Shown here piece by piece: positions 8,575 to 17,475 of a stretch of 64,000 nucleotides of DNA. Origin of the DNA: Salinimicrobium profundisediminis (GTDB lineage: Bacteria; Bacteroidota; Bacteroidia; Flavobacteriales; Flavobacteriaceae). The stretch is from assembly GCF_026241755.1 (NCBI RefSeq), contig NZ_JAPJDA010000023.1, forward strand, positions 16,427 to 80,426. The letters run 5' to 3'. The notes beneath the pieces were generated by a model, which worked only from the letters and a program-made list of their open reading frames with translations, was not told where the DNA came from and searched no databases. Position 1 is the stretch's first letter; every line of letters starts with the position of its first letter. Made by a program: the position numbers and the translations under genes.

Positions 8575-9210
8575 ATGCTCGAAGAAGAACTTAGAGACGC
8601 CTACCATTTTATATTTGAGGAAGAACTGCTGCAGGAAATGCTGAAGTTTGGGAGCCTTAAAGAAGTAAAATCGGGCGGGATCATTATTGATATTGGAGAT
8701 TACGTAAAGCAGATGCCGTTATTGCTTGAAGGCGCAATTAAGATTTTGCGGGAAGACAAAGATGGCGATGAACTTTTACTGTACTTTTTGGAACGTGGCG
8801 ATACCTGTGCCATGACCCTTTCGTGTTGCCTGGGGCAGACAAAAAGTGAAATACGGGCCGTTGCCGAAAAGGACACGAGCCTGGTGATGATTCCCATAGA
8901 AAAAATGGAAGAATGGACCTCCCGGTTTAAGAGCTGGCGGAATTTTGTCTTTGAAAGTTACCACAGCCGGTTGACCGAGATGCTCGATACCATTGATACC
9001 ATTGCGTTTCTTCATATGGATGAGCGCCTTATGAAATACCTGCAGGACAAGGCCAAGATCAATAAAACCGAACAGATACAGGTGACGCACCAGGAGATTG
9101 CTTATGACCTTCACACCTCGAGGGTGGTAGTTTCACGCCTTCTTAAAAAACTTGAACTGGATGGGAAAATTGGGCTGCAACGCAACAGTATTATGGTTCA
9201 TGATCTTTAA
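8575..9210 (+). CDS. Crp/Fnr family transcriptional regulator
   Basis: 211 residues. An N-terminal cyclic-nucleotide-type sensor barrel (about 20-120, MPLLLEGAIKILRE) is followed by a dimer helix and a winged helix-turn-helix (about 155-205) containing THQEIAYDLHTSRVVVSRLLK. A few Cys lie in the sensor (DTCAMTLSCCLGQ, around residues 81-89), so a thiol- or sulfur-responsive sensor is possible. It stands directly before a TauE/SafE permease gene whose promoter carries a TGTGAC-N4-GTTACA dyad, and the same site recurs at two sulfur-related promoters around 19.4 and 20.3 kb. I infer that it is the activator of that set; the ligand is unknown. Confidence 0.93.
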   Translation: MLEEELRDAYHFIFEEELLQEMLKFGSLKEVKSGGIIIDIGDYVKQMPLLLEGAIKILREDKDGDELLLYFLERGDTCAMTLSCCLGQTKSEIRAVAEKDTSLVMIPIEKMEEWTSRFKSWRNFVFESYHSRLTEMLDTIDTIAFLHMDERLMKYLQDKAKINKTEQIQVTHQEIAYDLHTSRVVVSRLLKKLELDGKIGLQRNSIMVHDL

Positions 9211-9211
9211 G

Positions 9212-9256
9212 TGTGACCTTTGTTACAGACTCTGCAGCTATGAAAAGCTAATTTTG
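9212..9256 (+). promoter_or_regulatory. Crp/Fnr-type operator plus -7 element for the TauE/SafE gene
   Basis: TGTGACCTTTGTTACA (9212-9227) is an imperfect dyad TGTnAC-N4-GTTACA. After exactly 21 bases comes TAATTTTG (9249-9256), a TAnnTTTG element. The operator centre would be near -43 from the expected start of transcription, a class II activator position. The same arrangement is seen at 20321-20365 and, on the minus strand, 19402-19358. Confidence 0.65.
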
Positions 9257-9273
9257 GGCTGAAAATTTTCATA

Positions 9274-10071
9274 ATGGGTATAACAGAAATTCTCGGGTAT
9301 TTTGGAGCTTTAATAATTGGAGTGGTGCTGGGCCTTATTGGCGGTGGTGGTTCAATTTTAACTGTACCTGTGTTGGTATACCTGCTTTCTATAAATCCTG
9401 TGACGGCAACGGCATACTCGCTGTTTGTGGTGGGCGCAACTTCTTTGTTTGGATCTATCAGGAACTTTCAAAAGAAAAGAGTAGATCTTAAAACTGCTGT
9501 AGTTTTTTCCATTCCCGCTTTTATAGCTGTTTACCTTACAAGAAAATTTCTCATACCTGCCATACCCCAAACGATCATTACGATTGGAGACCTCACTGTC
9601 ACCAAGAATATTGGGATCATGTTGTTCTTTGCGCTTATTATGATGATAGCTTCGGTTTCTATGATTTTGGAGCCTTCAGAAAAAGATGCCAAACCAAAAC
9701 AGGTGAAGTATAACTATTTGTTCATCACCCTGGAAGGAGCGATTGTGGGAGTGCTTACAGGAATTGTGGGTGCCGGTGGCGGATTTTTGATCATTCCTGC
9801 ATTGGTGCTTATGGCCAAACTGCCTATGAAGAGGGCTGTTGCCACGTCGCTGGTGATCATTGCCGTAAAATCTTTGATAGGGTTTATTGGAGATATTCAA
9901 AATCTCGAAATCAACTGGGGCTTTCTTCTTGTTTTTACTGTGATTTCTATTGCAGGGATCTATGTAGGGATTTGGCTCAATAAGTTTATTGATGGAAAAA
10001 AGCTGAAGAAAGGATTTGGCTGGTTTGTGCTGGTGATGGGGCTGTATATTTTTTGGAAAGAAATTTTTTAA
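9274..10071 (+). CDS. TauE/SafE family (TSUP) sulfite/organosulfur permease
   Basis: 265 residues with about eight predicted membrane segments and two internally related halves, each opening with a Gly-rich segment (GVVLGLIGGGGSILTVPVL and TGIVGAGGGFLIIPALVL), which is the TSUP signature. Members export sulfite or sulfoacetate or import thiosulfate across the inner membrane. The promoter carries the dyad assigned to the neighbouring Crp/Fnr protein. The cytochrome bd genes follow after a hairpin. The sulfur substrate is inferred from context, and direction of transport cannot be read from sequence. Confidence 0.9.
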   Translation: MGITEILGYFGALIIGVVLGLIGGGGSILTVPVLVYLLSINPVTATAYSLFVVGATSLFGSIRNFQKKRVDLKTAVVFSIPAFIAVYLTRKFLIPAIPQTIITIGDLTVTKNIGIMLFFALIMMIASVSMILEPSEKDAKPKQVKYNYLFITLEGAIVGVLTGIVGAGGGFLIIPALVLMAKLPMKRAVATSLVIIAVKSLIGFIGDIQNLEINWGFLLVFTVISIAGIYVGIWLNKFIDGKKLKKGFGWFVLVMGLYIFWKEIF

Positions 10072-10075
10072 AGGA

Positions 10076-10108
10076 TCCCCGAAAATGACATTTTCCGGGA
10101 ACTTTTGT
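10076..10108 (+). terminator. Hairpin between the permease gene and cydA
   Basis: TCCCCGAAAATG (10076-10087) and CATTTTCCGGGA (10089-10100) pair with one mismatch, followed by a short T-rich stretch. The centre is again AAAATGaCATTTT. It may be a partial terminator or a member of the dispersed palindrome set. Confidence 0.5.
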
Positions 10109-10128
10109 TTAATATAAATTCACGGTTA

Positions 10129-11430
10129 ATGGAAAATCTTGATTTTGCACGTTTGCAGATGGCCTTCACCCTCGGGTTTCATATCATCTTTGCCTGTATA
10201 GGGATGGTAATGCCTTTTTTTATGGTCGTCTCCCATAAGAAATGGCTCAACACCCGGAATCCGTTATATTTAGAACTGACCAAAGCCTGGCAGAAAGGCG
10301 TGGCTATTTTCTTTGTTACAGGAGCAGTTTCAGGAACGGCGCTTTCTTTTGAACTTGGAATGCTGTGGCCGGAATTTATGAAACATGCCGGGCCTATTAT
10401 AGGAATGCCTTTCTCGCTTGAAGGGGCAGCTTTTTTTGTAGAAGCCATTGCCCTGGGTTTCTATCTCTATGGGTGGAACAAACTACCTGAGAAATTCCAT
10501 TGGTTTACGGGCATCATTATCGGGATATCGGGGGTTGCATCAGGAATTTTGGTGGTATCGGCCAATGGCTGGATGAATGCGCCCACAGGATTTGATTATG
10601 TGAATGGTGAATATATCAATATAGATCCGGTGCAGGCGTTACTGAATCCGGCGTGGTTCACCCAGGCCCTGCATATGACCTTAGCGGCTTTTGTAGCAAC
10701 CAGTTTTGCCGTGGCAGGAGTACATGCTTTTCAGGTCTACCGCAATAAAAGGCCAGAACTTCACAAAAAAGCTTTTAAGATTGCTGTGGTGTTTGGTGCT
10801 GTAGCTGCTTTTCTACAGCCTTTGAGCGGAGATCTTTCAGCAAAAGATATAGCAGAACGGCAGCCGGTGAAATTAGCTGCCATGGAAGCTCATTACGAAA
10901 CTGATACCAATGTGCCGCTTTATATTGGAGGAATTGTAGATGAAGAACAGCAAACAGTCTCTCATAAAATAGAAATTCCGGGGGCGCTTTCGTTTTTGGC
11001 TTTTGGCGATTTTGATGCCGAGGTGGTGGGGCTAAAGGATTTTCCGGAAGACGAGCTCCCGCCGGTGGCCGTGGTGCATTACGCTTTCCAGGTCATGGTG
11101 GGAATTGGAACCCTGCTTATGATAGCCGGATTGCTCTATTTTATTAGCCTGAAGTACAAATCGCTTTTAAAGCGGAAATGGTACTGGCTGCTTTTTGTTT
11201 TCCTGGCACCTTTAGGTTTTATAGCGGTAGAAGCAGGCTGGGTGGTGACCGAAGTGGGCCGGCAACCCTGGGTCATCTATGGCTTTATGAAAACCAGTGA
11301 AGCTGTGACCCCAATGCCAGGAATGGAATTCAGTTTTTACATGTATGTGGTAGTATACCTTGTTCTTGCCCTCACCGTTACCTGGTTAATGAGAAGACAA
11401 ATCAAAGTTCTTAATGCTGTAAAAGATTAA
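10129..11430 (+). CDS. cydA: Cytochrome bd oxidase subunit I
   Basis: 433 residues from the ATG at 10129; an upstream TTG at 10105 would add eight residues unlike the family. It is clearly CydA: LGFHIIFACIGM with the first haem ligand near His18, LEGAAFFVEAIALGFYLYGW, a second His in ALHMTLAAF near 181, and GRQPWVIYG near 377. It is shorter than E. coli CydA because the quinol loop is short, as in many Bacteroidota. The inner-membrane complex with CydB reduces O2 with quinol, and menaquinone genes lie at 31-37 kb. The bd oxidase of E. coli is known to tolerate sulfide, which fits the surrounding sulfur genes. Confidence 0.97.
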   Translation: MENLDFARLQMAFTLGFHIIFACIGMVMPFFMVVSHKKWLNTRNPLYLELTKAWQKGVAIFFVTGAVSGTALSFELGMLWPEFMKHAGPIIGMPFSLEGAAFFVEAIALGFYLYGWNKLPEKFHWFTGIIIGISGVASGILVVSANGWMNAPTGFDYVNGEYINIDPVQALLNPAWFTQALHMTLAAFVATSFAVAGVHAFQVYRNKRPELHKKAFKIAVVFGAVAAFLQPLSGDLSAKDIAERQPVKLAAMEAHYETDTNVPLYIGGIVDEEQQTVSHKIEIPGALSFLAFGDFDAEVVGLKDFPEDELPPVAVVHYAFQVMVGIGTLLMIAGLLYFISLKYKSLLKRKWYWLLFVFLAPLGFIAVEAGWVVTEVGRQPWVIYGFMKTSEAVTPMPGMEFSFYMYVVVYLVLALTVTWLMRRQIKVLNAVKD

Positions 11431-11432
11431 TT

Positions 11433-12473
11433 ATGCTGTATGTTGTCCTTTTCTTCCTGTTGTTTTCCCTGTTGCTTTACGTGTTGCTTGGGGGTGCAGA
11501 TTTTGGCGCAGGGATAGTAGAATTATTTTCTTCCCCACGAAATAAAAGAACCACCCGTGATACCATTTACAGGGTCATGGGGCCCGTTTGGGAAGCCAAT
11601 CACATCTGGCTCATTATCCTGTTAGTGATCTTATGGGTTGCATTTCCTGCTTACTTTAATGTGATCGTGATCTATTTGCACGTGCCTTTTGTGCTGGTGC
11701 TGCTGGGTATTACCATGAGAGGGGTGGCGTTTATATTCCGTCATTACGATGCCATTGTAGACGAATCTCAGGTGTGGTACAACTGGATGTTTAGAATTTC
11801 CAGCCTTATTACACCGGTTTTTCTGGGAATGTCTTTTGGAGCTTTAATAGGCGGAAAGATCATTCTTGCTGAAGATTTCTCCAGTTACAGCTTTTATGAT
11901 CTTTACATGCTACCCTGGTTCAATGTATTCACCTTGCTTGTTGGGCTCTTTTATGCTGCCCTCTGTGCTTTTCTTGCCTCCACATTGTTGATTGGAGAAA
12001 CTGAGGGAGAGGTGAGAAAAATCTTCAGCCGCAAATCGGCTTATTTTACTATTGCCCTGGTTTTACTGGGCTTTATTTTGATCATTTACGGCTATGTGCA
12101 GGAGGTGCTGTTTATTCAGGATTTCATTCATAATCCTGTTTCTTTGGGTGCCGTTGGTATGTCGGCCCTCTTATTGATACCGCTATGGAGAGCCATCAAA
12201 AGGCAGAACAGGATCGCCAGCAGGTATCTTGCAGGCTTACAGGTGGTTTTCGTGTTATTCGCTGCCCTTTATGCCCATTTTCCCTATATCATTATTACTG
12301 CGGGGAAGGAATTAAGTTTACTGGAGGGGCTGCCTCCTCACAGCGTGATCCAAAATCTCGGTGTGATGTTGTTGATTGGAGGAGGGGTAATTCTCCCCGG
12401 ACTTTTCCATTTAATGAAATCTTTCGGGATGATCAAGATTTTTAGAACAGGAGAAGATGAAGTTGGACAATAG
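11433..12473 (+). CDS. cydB: Cytochrome bd oxidase subunit II
   Basis: 346 residues, two bases after cydA and so in the same operon. The family opening is present (LLGGADFGAGIVELFSSP), as is GPVWEANHIWLIILLVILW, with about eight membrane helices. It forms the bd complex with CydA. No CydX-type small ORF is evident after the stop. Confidence 0.97.
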   Translation: MLYVVLFFLLFSLLLYVLLGGADFGAGIVELFSSPRNKRTTRDTIYRVMGPVWEANHIWLIILLVILWVAFPAYFNVIVIYLHVPFVLVLLGITMRGVAFIFRHYDAIVDESQVWYNWMFRISSLITPVFLGMSFGALIGGKIILAEDFSSYSFYDLYMLPWFNVFTLLVGLFYAALCAFLASTLLIGETEGEVRKIFSRKSAYFTIALVLLGFILIIYGYVQEVLFIQDFIHNPVSLGAVGMSALLLIPLWRAIKRQNRIASRYLAGLQVVFVLFAALYAHFPYIIITAGKELSLLEGLPPHSVIQNLGVMLLIGGGVILPGLFHLMKSFGMIKIFRTGEDEVGQ

Positions 12474-12546
12474 ATACTGGAATTTAATTTTTCTCTTGTT
12501 ACCTTCCGGAAGATGAGCAAACCGAATTAAAATATTATTCAGAAGT

Positions 12547-13011
12547 ATGGCTGTCCCACAAAAAGATAAAATTCTTGTCGCACTTCAAATTTTGCTGTTG
12601 CTCGTATGGATCATACCTGTAGAAGCATGGAATTTTGAATTGTCAGAAAACCTTCAAGGCCTGGGCTTAGCTGGTGCTGTGGTGGGTTTTGTACTGGTGT
12701 TGGTTGCTTTTTTTCAGATGAAAACCAGTCTATCTCCTTTTCCCAGCCCCCGTAAATCTGCAAAACTCGTTACAGGTAGCGCCTTTGCCTTTGCGCGACA
12801 TCCCATTTATTCAGGTGTGATTTTTATGGCTTTAGGGCTTTCGGTGTGGTTTGGCTCGGGTTATAAGTTGGTAATCAGTTTACTGTTGTATATTTTCTTC
12901 TATTTAAAAAGCAGGTATGAAGAAAAGCTGCTTTTAAAGGTCTTTCCTGAATATGCCATGTACAGGAGGAATACCGGGAGATTTTTTCCTAAATTTAAAG
13001 GAAGAATTTGA
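12547..13011 (+). CDS. Isoprenylcysteine carboxyl methyltransferase-like membrane protein
   Basis: 154 residues with about four membrane helices. The C-terminal half has the ICMT/PEMT signature: FARHPIYSGVIF, then SRYEEKLLLKVFPEYAMYRR, which bind S-adenosylmethionine in this fold. Bacterial members methylate lipids or small molecules and are mostly uncharacterised. It starts 73 bases after cydB and six bases before the next gene, so it may be the first gene of the 12.5-15.3 kb set. A CTTCCGGAAG palindrome sits in the gap before it. Confidence 0.85.
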   Translation: MAVPQKDKILVALQILLLLVWIIPVEAWNFELSENLQGLGLAGAVVGFVLVLVAFFQMKTSLSPFPSPRKSAKLVTGSAFAFARHPIYSGVIFMALGLSVWFGSGYKLVISLLLYIFFYLKSRYEEKLLLKVFPEYAMYRRNTGRFFPKFKGRI

Positions 13012-13017
13012 TTAGCT

Positions 13018-14091
13018 ATGATGAAGAGATTTGGAAAAACTCCGACGGGGCATCGCCTGCAGCGGATAAAAAACTCCCGGCACTACCGGGAAGGCAGTTT
13101 TAAGAATGTTGAGGTAACTTCGGTAAATCCGGATGATGCTTCAATGTTCACCATCCTCAAAAAGATGATTTTGCGACCTTCTTCTGTAAAACCTGCAGGA
13201 GAGTTGCCACATTTAAAAACCGACCTTAAAAATCTCGATCCCGAAAAGCCACAGCTCGTGTGGTTTGGGCATTCTTCTTACTTGCTTCAAATTAATGGCT
13301 ATACTGTGCTGGTAGATCCGGTTTTTAGCGGCAATGCTTCCCCTTTTCGCTTCTTCGGAAAAGCTTTTGAGGGCGCAGATGCTTTTAATGCTGAAGATAT
13401 GCCGAAAATAGACCTGCTTATTATTACTCATGATCATTACGATCATTTAGATTACCCTAGTATAAAAAAATTGGAGCCAAAGATCGGGAGGATTGTAACC
13501 TCTTTGGGCGTAGGAGAACACCTGGAAAACTGGGGTGTCAAAAATGGCAAAATTGATGAGCTTGATTGGTGGGAGTCAAAGGAGATACAGACTGATGTTC
13601 GGGTTAGTGCCACCCCATCCAGGCATTTTTCAGGCCGCGGTATTAAGCGGGCCCAAACCTTGTGGTCTTCTTTTGTGCTTGAGATCTTCGGTTTAAAAAT
13701 TTTTATTGGCGGAGATTCGGGATATGACAGGAGTTTTAAGAAAATAGGAGAAAAACATGGCCCCTTTGATCTTGCGTTGCTGGAATGTGGACAGTACGGC
13801 GAATACTGGCCCCAAATACATATGTTCCCGGAGCAAACCGTACAGGCAGCACTAGACCTGCAGGCAAAAACAGTGGTTCCCGTGCATTGGGGAAAATTTG
13901 TGCTTTCTTACCATCCATGGAATGAGCCGATACAAAGGTTTGTAACAGCGGCAAAAAAGGCAAACCTCAACTTCATTTCTCCACGAAATGGAGAACCTGT
14001 AGATTTTACTTCAGTTTACCAACAGGAAGCCTGGTGGCTATTTGATAATAAAGATGAAAAATATGAACGAGAGTCAGCAACATTGGGATAA
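13018..14091 (+). CDS. MBL-fold metallohydrolase (NAPE-PLD/UlaG-like)
   Basis: 357 residues. The zinc motif THDHYDHLD is near 140, preceded by LVWFGHSSYLLQINGY and LVDPVF, as in the UlaG/NAPE-PLD branch. Further metal ligands are likely in GGDSGYD and VPVHWGKF. The substrate of such proteins is usually a phosphodiester or lactone and cannot be told here. No signal peptide, so cytoplasmic. Two adjacent ATGs (13018, 13021) are possible starts. Its 3' end overlaps the following methyltransferase gene. Confidence 0.88.
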   Translation: MMKRFGKTPTGHRLQRIKNSRHYREGSFKNVEVTSVNPDDASMFTILKKMILRPSSVKPAGELPHLKTDLKNLDPEKPQLVWFGHSSYLLQINGYTVLVDPVFSGNASPFRFFGKAFEGADAFNAEDMPKIDLLIITHDHYDHLDYPSIKKLEPKIGRIVTSLGVGEHLENWGVKNGKIDELDWWESKEIQTDVRVSATPSRHFSGRGIKRAQTLWSSFVLEIFGLKIFIGGDSGYDRSFKKIGEKHGPFDLALLECGQYGEYWPQIHMFPEQTVQAALDLQAKTVVPVHWGKFVLSYHPWNEPIQRFVTAAKKANLNFISPRNGEPVDFTSVYQQEAWWLFDNKDEKYERESATLG

Positions 14092-14680
14092 GGTATATTC
14101 AGAAAAAGCACCAACCGAGGTGAGTTGGTATGAGCCTATGCCACAAATATCCCTTGAGCTTATAAGAAGCTGCGGAATTTCTAAAGACGCAGCAATAATA
14201 GATATTGGGGGAGGAGATAGCTTCCTTGCCGAATTTCTGGTTTCTTTAGGATATACAGATGTGACAGTAGTAGATATCTCTTCAAAAGCTATAGAGCGGG
14301 CAAAAGAGCGGATGTGCGAAAAAGCCGATGAAGTAAAATGGATCATTGTCGATGCTTCCAAGTTTGAACCGGAAAGGAATTACGACCTGTGGCACGATAG
14401 GGCTGCGTTTCATTTTCTTACCGGTGATGATCAAAAAAAGGATTATTTGGAAAGGGTACAAAAGGCAGTAAAACCCGGTGGTTATGTTATTATGGGAACT
14501 TTTTCGGATAAAGGACCCGAAAAGTGCAGCGGACTTGCAGTACAGAGATATTCTGTGAATGACATATGCCAATTCTTTGAGAAGGAATTCAGCATGTTGA
14601 ACGGAAAGAATGTAGATCATCAAACACCTTCAGGCGGAACACAAAATTTTACTTTTTGCAGTTTTCAGAAGAAAAAATAA
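14063..14680 (+). CDS. Class I SAM-dependent methyltransferase
   Basis: About 205 residues. Motif I is IIDIGGGDSFLAEFL, motif II VTVVDIS, and then KPGGYVIMGTF, the ordinary Rossmann methyltransferase order. The conserved opening HWDKVYSEKAPTEVSWYEP places it in a family often seen beside redox or metal-resistance genes. I prefer the ATG at 14063 (MNESQQHWD); an ATG at 14054 is also possible. Either overlaps the MBL gene by about 30 bases, which suggests translational coupling. Substrate unknown. Confidence 0.9.
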   Translation: MNESQQHWDKVYSEKAPTEVSWYEPMPQISLELIRSCGISKDAAIIDIGGGDSFLAEFLVSLGYTDVTVVDISSKAIERAKERMCEKADEVKWIIVDASKFEPERNYDLWHDRAAFHFLTGDDQKKDYLERVQKAVKPGGYVIMGTFSDKGPEKCSGLAVQRYSVNDICQFFEKEFSMLNGKNVDHQTPSGGTQNFTFCSFQKKK

Positions 14681-14692
14681 ATTAGAAAAGAG

Positions 14693-15304
14693 ATGAAAGA
14701 ATTTTGGAACGATAGGTACAATAGTGAAGAATACATATATGGAGAGGTGCCTAATGAATATTTTCACTCGCGGTTTACTCAGTTCGATCCCGGGGAAATA
14801 TTATTTGCTGCTGAAGGAGAAGGCAGAAATGCCGTTTTCGCAGCTAAATGTGACTGGAAAGTAACTGCTTTTGATATAAGTGCAGAAGCCAAAAAGAAAG
14901 CTGAAAAACTTGCTAAGAAACATGAGGTCGGGTTGGATTACCGGGTGGGGGAACTGCCAGACCTGGGGTTTGAAAAAGGGGATTTTGATGCCGTAAGTTT
15001 GGTTTATGCTCATTTTCCTGTAGAAGTTAGAAAAAATTATCACGAGTTATTGATCTCTTATTTGCGAAGGGACGGGTTGATATTCTTTGAAGGCTTCAGC
15101 AAAAAGCATAAGATCTATCAGGAGAAAAATCCGGCAGTTGGAGGTCCAAAAGATGAAGCTTTATTATTTTCTATGGAGGAGATAAAACAGGATTTTGGAA
15201 GTCTCAAATTCCTGGAATTGTATGAAACCGAAGTAGATTTAAAAGAAGGGAATGGGCATGACGGCCTGGGAGCAGTGATACGCTTTGTAGCCCAGAAGAA
15301 GTAA
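14693..15304 (+). CDS. Class I SAM-dependent methyltransferase (TehB-like)
   Basis: 203 residues. It opens with FWNDRYNSEEYIYGEVPNEY and has a motif I variant LFAAEGEGRNAVFAA followed by VTAFDIS, as in TehB/thiol-type methyltransferases. Thirteen bases separate it from the previous methyltransferase, so the two are probably cotranscribed. It ends just before a shared terminator. A role in detoxifying sulfur or metalloid compounds by methylation is plausible from context only. Confidence 0.88.
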   Translation: MKEFWNDRYNSEEYIYGEVPNEYFHSRFTQFDPGEILFAAEGEGRNAVFAAKCDWKVTAFDISAEAKKKAEKLAKKHEVGLDYRVGELPDLGFEKGDFDAVSLVYAHFPVEVRKNYHELLISYLRRDGLIFFEGFSKKHKIYQEKNPAVGGPKDEALLFSMEEIKQDFGSLKFLELYETEVDLKEGNGHDGLGAVIRFVAQKK

Positions 15305-15309
15305 TTATA

Positions 15310-15350
15310 ACCCGCAGTAAAATCGACTCAACTGCGGGTATTTAATTTTT
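15310..15350. terminator. Bidirectional terminator between convergent genes
   Basis: ACCCGCAGT (15310-15318) pairs with ACTGCGGGT (15331-15339) and is followed by ATTTAATTTTT. It serves the methyltransferase gene and possibly dsbD from the other side. Confidence 0.8.
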
Positions 15351-15361
15351 AAAAAGTGATC

Positions 15362-17425
15362 TTAATTTCCTGCCTGCCCTAAAAATGGAGGTTCCGAATT
15401 GTCTAAGCTTTCTTCATATTTGGCTTTTCCGGCATCCAGAAACTCTACGAATTCCTGTACGTCAAGATCATATGCTCTTGGAGGAGAAAGTAACTCTTCA
15501 TTGTCTCCAACCAGGGTGTAGTAAGGCTGCGCGTTGGCATTAAGCTTCTGGATCATGAAATCCATGTTCTGTTTGCCAATGGTCTTTTTTATTTTATTAT
15601 CGTAAACAGAAGTGTACCATTCTTCCCTGGGGAGTTCTGTTTTTTCATCCACATACATGGCGACCACTATGTAATCTTCTTTTAACCTTTTCAAGACTGC
15701 AGGATCACTCCATACAGCGGCTTCCATTTCCCGACAATTCACACAGCCGTGGCCGGTAAAGTCTATAAAAATGGGTTTATTTTGCTTTTTTGAGCAGGCA
15801 AGCGCCTGTTCGTAATCAAAATATCCTTTGATGCCATGGGGCAGTTCGAGGAAATCGTCGTACTTCGGCTGTTCACATTCTGCGGCAAGTGCGTCCTGTT
15901 CCGAAGATACATCTGTATTCAGGAGTTGAAAATCATGGGTACTCATTGGCGGTAGGTAACCTGCGAGTGCTTTTAAAGGTGCACCAAAGAGTCCGGGGAT
16001 AAGATAGACCACAAAACTAAACACCAAGATTGCGCTGAGCAATCGTGATATAGAAGTGCTTTCAGATTTCTGTTCATGTGGAAAAATGATCTTTCCTAAA
16101 AGATAAAATCCGAGCAGAGTGAAAATTACGATCCACAGGGCCAAATAAATTTCCCGGTCAAGGAGGTTCCAGTGATAAACCTGGTCTACCATACTAAGAA
16201 ATTTAAGCGCGAGCGCGAGTTCCAGAAACCCTAGAACAACCTTTACAGTATTGAGCCAGCCGCCACTTTTAGGCAGGGAACTAAGCCATCCCGGGAAGAT
16301 CGCAAAGAGCGTGAATGGAATTGCAAAGGCAGTAGAAAAACCTAACATTCCTATTAAAGGTTTAATTGCCTGTCCACTGGCGGCTTCCAGTAAAATAGTT
16401 CCTGCGATGGGACCTGTACAGCTAAAGCCAACAAGTACAAGTGTAAAAGCCATAAAAAATATACCTGATAAACCACCTTTATTGGCCTGCGTGTCAATAT
16501 TATTCACCAGTTTATTCGGCAATCTTATTTCAAACAATCCAAAGAAGGAGAGAGCGAATAATACAAAAATCGCAAAGAACAAAAGATTGGGAAGCCAGTG
16601 TGTGCTTAAAAAATTAGCAAAACCAGCTCCAAATATTAAAGCGAAAACCGTTCCTACGAGGGTATATATAGCTATGATTGAAACACCATAGATAACCGCA
16701 TTCAAAATTCCCCTTGAGCGGCTACCGCTGGATTTTGTAAAGAATGTAACGGTCATGGGGATCATGGGAAAAACACAGGGAGTAAGCAAGGCTGCCAGTC
16801 CTGCACCAAATGAGATGAGGAAGAAGGTCATTAATCCCATCCATCCTTTTTCTTCTTCCACAGGCTCGAAGGTGTTGGTAAACGGCTCCAATTCTGTAAG
16901 AGGTGGTTGACTTGAAGTGTTAGAAGGATTTACAGTATTTGCTGCTGCACCTGCTTTTTCCCCTGAAAGGTCAATAGAGAACTCCGATTCGTAGGGAATA
17001 CATTGTCCGGTCACATCTGAACAGATCTGGTAGGTAACACTTCCCGAGATCACCGGTTTTTCCCCAATGAGTTTGATCTTATGCTCAAAAATCGCTTTTT
17101 CGATAAAGTAGGTAACATCTCCTTCCCAGATTTCTTCATATTTTTCTTTGGGCTCTACCGGTATGATCTCTCCCAAAAGTTCAAATTTTTCGGAAGGATC
17201 AAAATTGAATTCTGTAAGCATTGGCCCCAGGTTGGGATCAAAATCACTAGAGTACATGTACCAGTCCTGAGGTATATCGGCAGTAAATGTTATGATAACC
17301 TCATCTCCCGGTACAGCATCATTATTATCTGCCTTTACCTGCCATTCCGGTGCTTCCTGCACCTGTGCTACGTGAGGAAGAAATGAGAATAATGCCAGCA
17401 GGAGGCTCAAAAATTTTGTTTTCAT
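15362..17425 (-). CDS. dsbD: DsbD-type thiol:disulfide interchange protein
   Basis: 687 residues. A signal peptide (1-20) is followed by a DsbD-alpha-like domain (about 25-160, CSDVTGQCIP), then an eight-helix CcdA-type membrane domain (about 195-480) with the two redox Cys in LLTPCVFPMIP and GFSCTGPI, and a C-terminal thioredoxin domain with CVNC near 562-565. It passes electrons from cytoplasmic thioredoxin to periplasmic thiol proteins. Last gene of a minus-strand operon with DoxX, DsrE-like and TlpA-like proteins. The start gives a clear signal peptide. Confidence 0.94.
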   Translation of the reverse strand: MKTKFLSLLLALFSFLPHVAQVQEAPEWQVKADNNDAVPGDEVIITFTADIPQDWYMYSSDFDPNLGPMLTEFNFDPSEKFELLGEIIPVEPKEKYEEIWEGDVTYFIEKAIFEHKIKLIGEKPVISGSVTYQICSDVTGQCIPYESEFSIDLSGEKAGAAANTVNPSNTSSQPPLTELEPFTNTFEPVEEEKGWMGLMTFFLISFGAGLAALLTPCVFPMIPMTVTFFTKSSGSRSRGILNAVIYGVSIIAIYTLVGTVFALIFGAGFANFLSTHWLPNLLFFAIFVLFALSFFGLFEIRLPNKLVNNIDTQANKGGLSGIFFMAFTLVLVGFSCTGPIAGTILLEAASGQAIKPLIGMLGFSTAFAIPFTLFAIFPGWLSSLPKSGGWLNTVKVVLGFLELALALKFLSMVDQVYHWNLLDREIYLALWIVIFTLLGFYLLGKIIFPHEQKSESTSISRLLSAILVFSFVVYLIPGLFGAPLKALAGYLPPMSTHDFQLLNTDVSSEQDALAAECEQPKYDDFLELPHGIKGYFDYEQALACSKKQNKPIFIDFTGHGCVNCREMEAAVWSDPAVLKRLKEDYIVVAMYVDEKTELPREEWYTSVYDNKIKKTIGKQNMDFMIQKLNANAQPYYTLVGDNEELLSPPRAYDLDVQEFVEFLDAGKAKYEESLDNSEPPFLGQAGN

Positions 17426-17475
17426 GAATTCTTTTTGATTAAAGGAAAGGCTACCGGGTTAGGGTAGCCATTTCT

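Noticed and set aside
10105..10128. TTG start for cydA adding eight residues
   Set aside because: The ATG at 10129 gives the family's normal N-terminus with the haem-ligand His near 18.
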